From contig JAIXMO010000007.1 of NCBI GenBank assembly GCA_025677825.1, positions 248,001 to 312,000 on the forward strand: a stretch of 64,000 bases of DNA, given 5' to 3'. Under the pieces are notes generated by a model. It worked only from the letters and a program-made list of their open reading frames with translations. It searched no databases and had not been told where the DNA came from. Positions 21,955 to 34,285 of the stretch are shown here, in pieces (within the stretch, counting starts at the first letter, position 1; each line of letters begins with the position of its first letter). Made by a program: the position numbers and the translations under genes. This DNA comes from Helicostylum pulchrum. Lineage: Eukaryota > Mucoromycota > Mucoromycetes > Mucorales > Mucoraceae.

Positions 21955-24900
21955 TTAGAAACCACCAAATTGATTGGGAGAGAAAGATGCGCCAGTCATC
22001 ATTGGGGATTGTTGAGACATCATGCCACTGCCAGGTGCTGTTAACATAAGAGGATTACCCATACCACCCATAGGTGCTGCTGGTACTAAAAATAAAATAA
22101 ATTGTTTAAATAATGAAAAGATTAAAAAAGAAGATATCATTATAACTAACCATTTTCATTGGTGGTTTCTTGCTTAGTGACCTTTTCTTTAAGCTCATTC
22201 ATTTCTTTATCAAGTGTAGAGATCTTGGTGAATTGTTCTTTCATTGTATTAATCATATAAGGCATAGCAAAGTCATTCAAACCATGTCTCCATGATAATT
22301 CCATAACCACATCAGGTCTCATTAAATCGTAACATGTAAAGAGCATAGCAGCAAAGCATTCACGCTTACCAACTTCAATAAAGTATTGTAAGAGTTCTTC
22401 TGCGACTTCACGATCCTTTGATTCTGCTGCTGTTTCCATAGCGTCTTTAAATAATCTATCTTCCTTTGAAAGTGCAATAGATTGTCTCCATCTTCTGTTT
22501 CTCTTGTAAAGGTGTGCTGCAATACGACGGAATTCAAGTAAATCATGCTTTTCTAAACGTTTAGCAAGATCAACTGGGTCAATATTATCATGGTGATCAA
22601 TAGAATCGCGCAGTGCTTCAAAGTCTTCTTCTTCGATATAAAGTTCGTTCAATGCTGTATTTACATCCTTATTGTTGGTATCTTGAACAGAAATCAAATA
22701 TTGTTTAATCAAGGGGATGTTATCTGATTTTTCAAAGATTTGGACAACACGAGAGTGCTTAATACGAGGAACAAGAACTGAGAGTAAATCGTTCAATAAT
22801 AAAGGTTGTTCAGCAAGATAAAACTTGAGTGCCTTGTAATACAATTCAATGTTGGATACTTTAACAATAATTTCCTTGAATGCACTATGTTCCCATGAAT
22901 CAACAGAGTGTTCCATCATGGCTGTAACGGCATTATCATATTCATCATAGTTAACATAGAGGAACACAAGTTCACGCCATAAATGAACTTCAGCACATGC
23001 ACGAATGACCTTGGGCATATTAATACGAGATACATAAAGCTTGAGATGTTCCATCATTTGATCGGGTGCATACTTGCTATAAAGAATGGCAAGTTCGGTG
23101 AACATACCCATATGAGCTCTCTCCAAACCTAAACCGCCTTCCAACAACTTGATGATTTCTTCAAAGTAACCATTCTTTTCATAGGTCTTTACAAGTTCAT
23201 CCAACTCTTCAGCATGAACAACAATATGAAGACCACAGATTTGAGCTAAACGGAACTCACGTTGTTGAATACATTCAGCATTAACTTCCTTCCAGACCTT
23301 GGTAGAGTTTGCTTTACGAGCACAATCAACAGCTCCTTGATAATCCTTCAAGTGAACCAAAGTTTGAGCCAAACTAGCATGGTTGGAGATACTAGAATAC
23401 AAGATCTTGGCAGCTTCATACATACCACCACGGAAACAACGGTCACCGACTTCTTGAATGGTGGCAATGTTGGGGCTGGCCAAAAAGTCTTCCATATCAG
23501 CTAAACGATCAGTCTTGGCAAAGGCATACAATAGTTCGGTCTCGATATAAGGTTCGCGAGATTGCTTACGAGCCATTTGTAAGTAACGGACAAGATCTTC
23601 AAACTTGTTATCCATAGTAGCGTTACTAGTAACTTCCATATAGTTGGACATATCACCAGCACGAATGTAAGAATCAATAGCATCCTTGATACGCATTTGG
23701 GTCAATTGGGCCTTGGCAAGCTTACTCCAGACCTCAGGCTTATCAGAGCGTTCAGCAAATTCATAAGCACGATCAAGATCACCAATCTTTTCAATCAAGA
23801 CATCAATAGCGTTAGCATCAACATTGTGTTTCTTATAAATAGTGAAGGCTTCTTCAAATAAGTTTTCGCCAATACAGACTTCAGCGACATCAGAGGCATC
23901 AAAGTTATCGAGACGGTTAATGTAATCCATAACACGAGAGGGATCAGCCTTAACAGCAGTAAAGATCAACAAGTTTTGAAGGGTCTTGTTATCATTGAAG
24001 GCACTGTTTTCCAAGACAATCTTTTCCAAGAGTTCGATCAATTCGTTAGGCAAGTCAGCAGTCATGAAGGCTCTGACAGTGCTTGAAACATCATCGGGAT
24101 CAGTACACTCGGGAAGAGCAGTGGCAACAATTTGATCAATCAGTTCACGGCGATGTTCATTGGTCTTAACAAGAACGCTATCCCAAAGGACCTGATCACG
24201 ACGGTGAACAAGGTAACGAGCTTGATGCTTGAACATACTGTTTTCAGTAGTGATATGAATTAATTCATAATCACATTGGCCCTTCTCGTAACAAATATAA
24301 GCTAAATAAGGATCTCTCTTTTCACAGTATTTACCAATAACACGAGGGTTATAGTATTCGTTTTCCTTGAGGAAAGGTTCAGGGTTATTGTTGGTATCAA
24401 TATAGATCTTTGCCAAGGCATTGTAAACTTCAGGATCAGTGCTACCAGCAGTGACACGCATGTTTAACCAAGGTAAGAGTAACTTCAATCTATTTCTTTG
24501 TTCGACCTCTTCACAGAGCTTATCAACAGGTAAATCACCTTGAACGGATAAAAGTAAGTTCTTGATCGTATCTTCATCACAACCAACATCTAAAAGACCA
24601 CCAATGACTTCAGGAGTACGAGCAGGGTTAACCTTTTGAACATAGGTTTCAATAAAGTTTTGCAAGTTGTTATGGTAAAGATAGAGAACAAGGTCATGAA
24701 CAAAGTTGAAACGATCACAGACAATGATAAGAGGAAGTTGATCACTCAACTTGGCTTCCTTCAAGAAGTTCTTGACCTTCTCAGGATCATAATAAGTACT
24801 TTCACGACAAATACGTTCAGCTTCACGAACATTACCAGTACGACAAGCAGCTTGAATATACTTGAAATGAACCAAGGCATCTTGACTGACGTTAACAATA

Positions 24901-27437
24901 GAACCAAGGTAATAGTAAAGACCTTCATTACTCTTGAATGATTCAAAGAGTTCAATCAAGTTATGAGGTTGAAGTTGTTCAGAGTATTTGATGGCAATTT
25001 GGACAACAATTTGCAAGTTTTGGCGGAGGTTGTTGTTGAGCATCTCCTTTAAACATTCCAATGTTTGTTCGACAGAGAGGTTACCAAAGTAGTTAACAAG
25101 GTAATCAGCAGCCATCAAGTGAGTGAAGGGAATGATACGCTTAATATCATGGATATCGGTATAATGTTCAAGAGCGCGTTGGTATAAACCAGCCTTTTCA
25201 CACAAGTTACCAATAACAACACGGTCGTAATGGGTAAGCATACCGGTACCTAAAATAGCATCAGCAACTTGAGGAGCATGAACCAAATTCATTTCGAGTA
25301 CACGAGTTTGAAGAGCTGCGTCTTCTTCCCTGTTGCCCTTCAAGTAATCCAAAAGGAAAGATGTAGCTTGAGGGATCATGTTTTGAGATTGGAAGACATC
25401 AACAACCTTCTCAGGTTCAATTAAAGGTCCATTTTCATCATTAGCGAGAGCAGTAGCAAACTCGGCAGCCTTTTCAGGTTCGGTACGAGCAATGTTATAA
25501 AGTAAAGAAGCATAATCAGGAGAGTATCCTACGGTCTTTGCGTAAGCCAAAATCTTGTCATATTGACGGTTATCAGCCATACATAAAACAACCTTGTTGG
25601 GAACCTCGGCACGTAAATAAACTGATAAAGCTAAAAGGGAATCGAATTGCTTGACGAAATCACCAAGCTCCTCACTACATTGTAACTTATCTTCCTTTAA
25701 CCACTTTTCTAAAAGGGGTTTACGGTTTTGTTGGAGAATAGGCTTAGCAAGTTCAATTGATTCAAATTTGTTAAGAACACCCTTTTCAAGAAGAGTACCA
25801 AAGTATTGTAAAATAGGTGGAAGTTGGTTAGGTGGAGGAGGAATTTGTCTGAACTTTTCAATAGTTGCAGCAGTACGAAGAATACCCTATTTTCATATAT
25901 AATGTTAGCTTTCTCTTTCTTTGTCTTTCTGTTTTTCTTTCTCTTTTAAATAATCGTAATAAAAAATAACATACTCTAGGGGAATTGGCAGCGACCTTAG
26001 CAGCTTCGGTAAAGGCACCAGTACTGAACAATTGGTTGAAACGACCAACATATAAATCATCAGCACCAGGAAGTCCACCACGAGAAGCTAACTTGAGAGC
26101 CAATTCTGTGTTTTGCAAATTGTTGATGATATAAGGAATGATATTTTGTTCGTCAAGAGAAACGGAGAGTACCTATATAAATATACACATATATATATAT
26201 CAGTCTCATTTTAATCTTTTATCACAAACCAATTTATCAATTACTTACTTGGCCCTTCTTATTTACACCAATGATACCGGAAGTAGGATCATATTCAGCA
26301 GTAACAAAGATAGTTTCACTACTAATTCTGTTCATGTAAATACAAGAACCAGTTTCAAGATCATAAAGATGAATGAAACCCATTTTGGTAACTAAAAAGA
26401 CAACACCGTATTTATGACTGACTTGCATAGCTACAGGGAAATCGGAAGCAGCCTCGGGAGGAAAAAAGACCTCAACAGCCTTCTTTTGATAAGGAGGGTT
26501 ACCTTCTTGGTGATCTACTTCGATAATTTGAAGCTATTAAAGAAGGTGGGTTAATTTTACGGTGTAACAATGCTGAGTTAAATTATATAAATACCTTTGC
26601 ACTGGTGCTTGTGGAACGCACAGCAAAAGTGAAAAGTTTAGTAGGAGCAGTTGCATTCTCCAAAGTAAGTTCAGCAAACGCGGCAGCATGACCTTCGATA
26701 TATTGACTAACACGACGTTCTTGAGAGTAAAGTTGCATGGAACCAGCGACACGGTTATCCTTGGCTGAAATACCAACAAGTACATACCATTTACCATCAG
26801 AGGAAGCACGAAGGTTAATAATCTGACAACCTGATAAATTTGCATGTCTTTCAAAGATCTTGGCGGGTGGAGAGTCTCCATCAATAGACCAACGGTAAAC
26901 AAACTGTTCGGTTACAATACCAATTGTTTTATCATCCAACCATTTCCAGAACACAACATCTTCGGTCATCATATGTGCCTTAAGCTTTGATCTTAATTCG
27001 AGGTTGAAAACTTGAAGTTGTTTTTGAGCTAATAACAGTAATACCAAAAATTGATAAATAATTATATTAACTTTTTTTTTTTTTTTTTTACCTTTGAGGG
27101 CTATCACTTTAGCTTTAGGATGCATAATAGCAGAGTCAGCGGTAATAGGGCGACGAGTAATTTCATTGGTATTGGATAAGTCGATAATAACGACTTGGTT
27201 TTGGTTATTTACTTGTTCACGAACACAGATAAATTTATCCGATTCCATAGTTAAAGTGTTAAAACCAATGCTAGCAGCATTGACACCAAGACCTTGCAAC
27301 TAAGATGGGTTATTAGCAAAAAAAAAAAACGGTATTCCCAGATGGAGAACCAACCATATTGGTTTCTTTCTCCTTCATCTTTTCTAATTACTTACTTGAG
27401 CATGCTCTTGGAATTTAATTGGGAGTTGTTCTGCCAT
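21955..27437 (-). CDS. CHC1: Clathrin heavy chain
   Basis: The scaffold of clathrin coats on the trans-Golgi, endosomes and plasma membrane. Seven exons (27437-27396, 27299-27092, 27028-26595, 26533-26249, 26172-25975, 25886-22151, 22085-21955) give about 1677 residues, essentially the same as human and yeast CHC. It starts '[20 protein letters not shown]'. The N-terminal beta-propeller includes '[12 protein letters not shown]' and '[16 protein letters not shown]'. The linker '[20 protein letters not shown]' leads into the long alpha-helical repeats ('[20 protein letters not shown]'). The leg ends with the trimerisation region '[20 protein letters not shown]' and '[20 protein letters not shown]', then a Gly/Met/Pro-rich tail. 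Introns crowd the 5' end while 3.7 kb is one exon. The gene looks intact. Confidence 0.98.
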
Positions 27438-28868
27438 CTTTTTATACTATTGAAACCAGGGAAAAAATAATAAGATGGTTAAGTTTACCTTTAGTATTAG
27501 AAAATATATCGAGGCTTTGTTTATTTCCTTACATAGATGCCTTTTTTTTAAAAAAAAAATGTATTTTTCCTCAAATGTTACTACAAATATTAATGTAGAT
27601 AAAAAATTGTATGGAAAGGACACGAAGAAAAAAGGCGGATCTTTTTCTCTCTCTTGCTCTCTCTCTTCACTTCGCAGAAATACCACGTCATCGAATGGTG
27701 CCAAATTTACGCGGAGTGTAAAGTGTAGTAATGCCAGTAAGGCTGTATAAGCCCAATTTTTTAAAAAAAAGTGGCTCATGTAAAAAACTAAACAGCGAAG
27801 CAAATGTATCAAGTCAAAAAAAAGATATCCTTACAAAAGTAAGAAAGACGCCACACAAAAATACCTGGTATCCTATTGAGAAAAAAAAGTATTTCTCCTT
27901 CAATTTAGAAAGAGTTTTCTTGATCTGCAGTAAAACTTGGGCGGGATATTCGTGTTACTCAACTTTCTCTTTTCAGCCTAGATTTACGTATTTCAAGTTT
28001 GACACATGAATTACATTATCGACAAGTTGTATATAGTAGGGAAGCATTCCTTTGATTGTGACGCGTCTATTATCGTAAAGAGAATATATGCCTACATCGT
28101 TTTTTACCTTTGTGTAGTACTTTTCTTTGCATTATTTTCAACTATCTCGAACTCCAATATATTTATTTACTGCTACGATCTTGCGTTAATGTACACAAGT
28201 ATATATATAAAAAAAGGCGCAAACTGTCTTTTTTTAACTGCCCAAAAGCAGAGTTTTGGAAACTTGCTTTTCCTTAATAAAAAAGGATCGCCCTCCTAGA
28301 CTAAACGGGCAAAAGCGGGAATTATACTTTCAGTTCGAATAATCATGCCGCATATAAAATGATCATCAGATAAGGCGCTATACTATATATATAATCATGT
28401 AACTGAATAAAGCGCAACAAAATTTTACGCTACTTACTGCACAAATTTTATTTATTTATTTTTTGGTGCTTATTCCAAGTGACAATATAATATTGTTTTT
28501 GATACACCCATAAATAAACAGCGACATATTAGTAGTACAATGAGAATTAAATAGTTTTGTGAATAACTACAAAACTATTTGGCAAGTAAAGAGAAATACT
28601 CCCAGTTAAAAGCGCAGAACGTTTCGGTTCATACAAAAACCATTTTACTGTTTTTACGCCAGACTATTACATCTATTAACAGCTGTATAATATATATACT
28701 ACTTAAAAAAAGCTCGTAGCTTAAAAAATCGCTCACATAAGAAATCACTGCAGTTATAATAAATAATGGTCGTTAATTTATTGAGAAACAGAAAACGAAA
28801 TTAGGACCCAAGTGGTATAATACAAAATAGTTGTTTATGACCATTGCTTTTTCTACAAGACCCATAAT
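27438..28868. other. Intergenic DNA upstream of CHC1 with repeat family 2
   Basis: The first few hundred bases presumably hold the CHC1 promoter; CT-rich tracts occur near 27640-27670. Open frames at 27475-27750, 27731-28009 and 28006-28299 are low-complexity and unsupported. Between about 28375 and 28660 lies a reversed, diverged copy of repeat family 2, with the shared 17-mer at 28475-28491. Confidence 0.5.
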
Positions 28869-31800
28869 TTTTGTCTACTAGAGCTTTGAGTCAAACTAGA
28901 AGTGCATACAAGATAATAATATAAGGTCTATGTTGTAACCAAGTGGTGTATAAGGCTTTTTTAAAAAAGGATAAAGTAGGCCTTTTTACACCTTTTTTTG
29001 AGAAGTCATGAACAATGGTATCAGTGTTAATAACAAGAGAGTCACACTGTAGGAATCACTCACCTATGAGTTTTTCAAGAGCAAGATAACATGCGGAATG
29101 CACATAACTGTCCATTGTAGAGTGCAGTAAAAAAAAGCTGATTAAAAGAAAATATTATGTTGGAATCAGTACCAAAAAAAAAAAAAAAAAAAAAAAAAAC
29201 TTGCACATCATCAATGAACACAGTATTCTTTGTTATTTGTTATTTCCAAAAAAAATATATATATATTTTGACTCCCTTAAAGCAGTAAACGAGAAATAAA
29301 CCCTTAAGTAGAGCCTACTTTTAAATAGAATACCTTAAATAGAGCCGCTACTGTATACATGAGCTTATTATCTGCTATTTGAAATAGGAAAAAATTAATG
29401 GTTTATTAAGTTAAAAAGGCTTATTTAGTTAAAAAGATTTATGAACTTTAATGGCGGTATTGGATAGAAAATGGGGTAAGGTAATATTTAGTGAGAGACC
29501 AAGTAAAGACTTGTAGTGAGTGTACTAGAGTCCAGTTCCAGCGTCTCATTCCAAAGCCCTAAGGCAATGTACTAGAGTCCCGTTCCAGCGTCTCGTTGTT
29601 CCAAAGCTATAAAAGCAATTTACTAGAGAGTGTACTAGAGCCATGTAATAAAGCTCAGTATAAAAAATAAACCTAGGGAGACCCACCAAATCCTTGAGTT
29701 TTGAATGCAGTAGATAGAATACACCCAAGGTCTTGTAGAAAAATAAGCCAAATATATTAGTGCATTGGAGGGAATACGGGCCAGACCAAATAGATTGGGA
29801 AATAGGCAGAGGGTTTTGACAGTACTTTTTGCTTCTTGGCAGCTGTATTTGAGGGTTAAACCTACATTATGTCTTGTTTCAGAAAGTGCGCCATCATCTT
29901 GTAAATTGTATTTGAGGAGTCTTTAGTAAGAGAATAAAAAACAAAATGTATTTAAAAAAATTCCCCCGTTTTATAGTTTTTGAGAAAAATATCCTCATGA
30001 AATTCTTTTGACTGCTCTGGATTACTTAATGTTTCCATAAATATCTATAATTTCATAGTGAGGCTGTCAAGTAAACAAATATGCACAAAAAAAAAACTTC
30101 AGACACTTTCACTTGCTCTTTTGTTTTACACCTACTCTAATATTGTCATATCTTGTATCAAAATATGAATTTTACTGGTGTTTCTGAGAGGTAAAAAAAA
30201 AGGAATAAAAGTGAATATGTAAAGATAAGAATAGTAAAATAAAAAGGAAACGTAGTTTGTACTACTTTTCATTTTTTACATAATTTGTTTATTTTATTAA
30301 AATGAAGAACAGCTTTTTTTTTTCTTTTTTTTATACTCTCTTCACCTTTATATAACTACTTATTCCGCTTGATACATGCCTCTCATCAACATTAACACAA
30401 TGAGAATACTCGAGTAAGTGTAGTTAAAAAAAAAGCAAGTGAAAAAGTATTTGTTCACAAGTAATAAGGGAAAAAGGGAAAGTACGTCTAATTTGTTTAT
30501 TTCACCCCCTAAACTATAATGATGTAAAATCTACTACAATGTATTTAGTTAATATTCGAAATTAGTACTAGTTTCTAACACTTTTTTTTATTTACAAACA
30601 ATGCCGTATTTTCTTGTCAAAAAAAAAAGGCCATAGTCTAGCCTTTTTTTTTTTTATCCTATTGACACTTCCCAATAGAAATCTTACTTTTATCTGTAGC
30701 TACAGCTTACAAATACTAGTAAAAATACCAAAAGAAAGAAGTGCCATTTTACTTTTTATAAGTAAAAAAAATCATGCTGAAAACCTCCCTCAGACCGAGC
30801 TCTCCTTTCATTGGCTCAATTTTTGTGAGGGCATTTTTTTTGTAAACACAAAACCCCCTCTTTTTTTCTTGTTTCCCTTTTTTTTTTCCTTATCTTTAAT
30901 ACTCAAGCTACTTTGGTTTCTCATGGGAGGTTCCTTTTGGAGTGATTTGCTACCTCTTACTTTGCTTCCATAATCAATTCAACATTGTTATGGTGGTTCT
31001 TCATCCTTTTCTGGTACCATTAGTTTTGGTCTGGAGCTGGCGCTCTTTTTTTTATTTTTATTTTTATTTTTTAATGACGAAAAAGCATCGTTTTCCCGTG
31101 GTGGGCATGCTGTGGTAAAAAAGCGTGGTTTTCCCGTGTTAAGTGGGCGCGCTGGTGTATGTGTATGTGTATGTGTATGTGTGTGTGTTTGTGCGTGTGT
31201 CTTCTTCTTCATGTCTTTATTTTTTTTAATGAGTTTTTATCCTTCTGGGTGGCCACCCTCTTATTTTATAGGTAAGTACGCATATATTTATACATATAAC
31301 ATTTTATTAGATACTAACTTTTTATCCTATTAGTGATTTTAAGAATGTTGTTTCTAGTGTGGTCTTTTTTTTTGTGGTCTTTTTTTTGTGGTCTTTTATC
31401 CTTGTTGTCTTTTATCCTTGCAAGTCTTTTTTTTCTGGTGGTGGAGGCTCTCTGGTGCATTTGTTACGATATATTTGTTGGTGCTTTGCTTACTTTTGGT
31501 TTACTTTTGGTAAGTATTTTATGTTAACTTCATTAATATATGTATTATTAACTTTACAATAATTTCAAGGTACTTTGGCTCTTGTGTATTTGTTATGTTG
31601 TCTTGTTCTGGTGTGAGTTATATGATAGGTTTGTCAGTCGGCTCCTGTAATGGCATTTAAGACATATATACAAGGTTCTTTGCCCAAGCCAAAGAATCGG
31701 GAGTATGGTCGTCTTTAACAGTCGATCTTATTCTTGTCTTTAAGGATGATCTAGAAAGTAAGACCTCCTACGTGAAGGAAACTTCATAGATACCCAGAAG

Positions 31801-32272
31801 TATAAGGAGGAATTCATTTGAGAACCACTTTGAGAAACTAGTTTGGAGTAGCTTGTAATTTACTTTATTTAAGAAACTTTCGTCTCTTAAATAAGAATTT
31901 TTTGAACATTTACCTTTGTCCTCGGACAGAGGTATTACATATATTTAACTTGATGAAAATGAAAAACAAAACCTCAGTAAAACTCTGGCGGTTACTTGGA
32001 TTGAAATATACTTAATCAATAAAGCCGTATTATTCTCTTCTCGCTATTTTCAAACTATTACGCGAAGGTGTGATATTATTTTAGTGAACACTACTTTGAG
32101 TTGTTTAGGTTTCATGCTCTTTTAACAATATGATTCCGAGCATTTTTTTAAAAACTTTCACTTACAGGCTTTCAATGTATAGGTAGCTCGAACCATAATA
32201 CGTTTTCTTTTAAAAGAAAGTAATAAGCCTAGCAGGAGATTTGGGTAAGACGTCCTGGAGAAACCCGCCCTT
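28869..32272 (+). repeat. Large inverted repeat, arm A (3.4 kb)
   Basis: Matches 50636-54039 in reverse complement. Over most of the arm, coordinates sum to the constant 82908 with no indel, and every open frame I compared is the same in both arms apart from single-base changes (for example near 31307 and 32264). The leftmost 250 bp is more diverged and includes small indels and a different A-tract length. The arm contains a CA/GT-type microsatellite near 31155-31200 and a 47-bp tandem duplication near 29521-29630. I found no transposase, polymerase or LTR structure. It is probably a mobile element of unknown type or a segmental duplication. Confidence 0.93.
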
Positions 32273-32634
32273 AGATAAAGCTGTTGCTGTAATTAATCTT
32301 TTTACACGGCGAATCACTGTATGAATTAGATTTCCTTCATCCATACGATTTTTTTTTTTTAGAGACTCGCCTAATTTTAACAAACGTCTAAACATGACAA
32401 GTATGTTAAACAGTTAAATCTATTACTTATAAAACATTTTTTATTTATTTATCGATGTATTAGAAAGCTGTATTATTATATCTGCTACTTATATATTAAA
32501 AAGTACATTATATTGTCACTTGGCACAAAAAAAAATGCTTGTGCAGCTTCTCATTTTTACTTCAGGGTATATAATTATCCACTAAATTATCCCGCGCCCT
32601 GAAAAGTAGATCATAAAATTTATTTATGATTTTC
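32273..32634. other. Intergenic DNA with repeat family 2 fragment
   Basis: Between arm A and the stop of the zinc-cluster gene. A copy of repeat family 2 (17-mer at 32507-32523, followed by 'gggtatataattat') lies here in the plus orientation. A 61-codon minus frame at 32210-32395 straddles the repeat junction and is not called. Confidence 0.45.
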
Positions 32635-34091
32635 TCAAGGAGTGTAGCCCCAATAGTTCTTTTGTGGAGAAAACATGAGTAGTGTATCATCTAACAAACT
32701 AGTAAATTGGTTTGATTTTGGTTGACAAAGAGGCTCGGACAGCATTGGTGCAATAGGGTCTATAAATGTATCCATACTACTTTCACTACCACTGTAGTAT
32801 CCCGTCCTCGTACTATGTTCTTCTGGTGGTGTGGGAGGTGATACAGAACAAAGACGATTAACTAATCGAACTGCTTCATCGTCAGTGGGTAAACTATGGT
32901 TGTACTAACGAAAAATAAAGTTAGAAAAAAAGAGATTTATACGTTTTCCACTCCACAATTTACCATGGACATTAAATTCGTTGCATCTAAGATCAAGTCA
33001 AGTTGTTGCTGCTCCGTTTGACGAAACGACACATTGATTGGTGCGGACTTGGCTGTATCTGAGGTGTTTGTATTTAATTCAGAAACAATACAAACCATGT
33101 AAAGATGATCTAATGTAGAAGGTACAAATAAATCGGCACCAAACCCACCGCCTAAATAAAATTTACACGAAAGAGCTTTTCCGGACACTTTGAACTTTAA
33201 AGTCTCGGTTAGAGTTTGAGATCCATTGGCTATTTGAAATAACTGAGCAGGTGATGAGGTCAGGAACAATTCGGAGCTGGCAGTGGTAGAGAAAGAAATG
33301 GGTTGATGTTGTGGAACGTGGGTTGAATGGCTATTATCGAGTAATAATCGATGAATACGTGATAATTTGTCGGTAGAATCAGTTTCAATAAGCTCATAAA
33401 ATGAGCGGTGATCCAAGTCACTAGGCTTCATATGTAAGAATTTGATGGATTCATCTGAAACGCGAGCGCAGCACAGGTCCATGGAAAGGAATATCTATTT
33501 TTATCATTATTATTATAAAACAATACGTGTGTGTGAAAACTACAACTTACTGTCATCATTTCACTTTGGGGTAATGTATCTGCCGCAAATTTGTTTTTAT
33601 CAAGTGTCATATTAAAAGAACATGCTGATGATACAGGTGCAGCCATTGGCAGTAATGATACAAATGTATTGGCTGCTAACGGGACCGTAGGTATCGGTAC
33701 TGGACTCACATTGTTTGTTTTTTCTATATTCGCTGTTAATTTTGGTCTGCCTCTTTTTTTATGTTTTATATCAATGCAGGTGTCGCATTTCCCTAAGGCT
33801 GTACATCTTTTACAAGGGCGCGATACTTTATACACTATTAGTTCTCGTTATCCTCTTATAAACCAAACAAAAAAAAACTTACAATCACAGGCTAAATGAG
33901 CTTTTTTACAATTGATCTATATACGATGATATTATATTAGTAACGCAGTATAGAATAACGGCAATGATATACTTTACACAAGCTGTAGGTACATGGGTTG
34001 TCTTGCTTGGTTTCTTTTTCGAAATAGCGTGTTTTTTGTTATGTGTATGACTAATATTGCTGAGCATGGAGGGATTATAAAGCTCAGGCAT
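32635..34091 (-). CDS. Zn2Cys6 transcription factor with PAS-like domain
   Basis: A probable regulator of carbon metabolism, judging from its likeness to the Ert1/Rds2 type of zinc-cluster factor with a PAS domain. Five exons (34091-33978, 33916-33883, 33825 or 33834-33551, 33494-32964, 32904-32635) encode about 407 residues. The binuclear zinc cluster is split over three exons: A-C at the end of exon 1, 'INCKKAHLACD' in exon 2 and 'SRPCKRC' with 'CIDIKHKKRGRPKL' in exon 3, giving all six cysteines. 'KKRGRPKL' looks like an AT-hook. The PAS-like part starts 'SDESIKFLHMKPSDLDHRSF' and 'YELIETDSTDKLSRIHRLLL'. The C-terminus is Ser/Pro-rich. The last exon was found by extending past donor GTAAAT at 32963 to acceptor 32905. 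The start ATG at 34091 is preferred over an upstream frame of T-rich DNA. Confidence 0.87.
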
Positions 34092-34285
34092 TTTTTTTAA
34101 AAAAATATGTATAATAGAAAAGAAAAAAAGGATTGCAGAAAAAATTGTCCCAGAAAATACACTTGGATTCATCTGGGAAAATGCCAGCTAGCAAATGGGA
34201 GAATAAAGACTTAAAAGGGTAATTTCTCACACCCTATTTAGATAAAATTTCCCCGCAAAGAATAATAAAAATTAACTGGTTATTT

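Noticed and set aside
31112..31333. Plus frame in repeat arm A with a Val-Cys run
   Set aside because: The run is just the translated GT microsatellite; the same frame recurs in arm B because the DNA is duplicated.
31620..32000. Possible LTR inside the repeat arm
   Set aside because: No matching second LTR, primer-binding site or polymerase frames could be seen.
32210..32395. 61-codon minus frame reading like a small basic protein
   Set aside because: It crosses the sharp end of inverted-repeat arm A, so its two halves have different origins; no motif.
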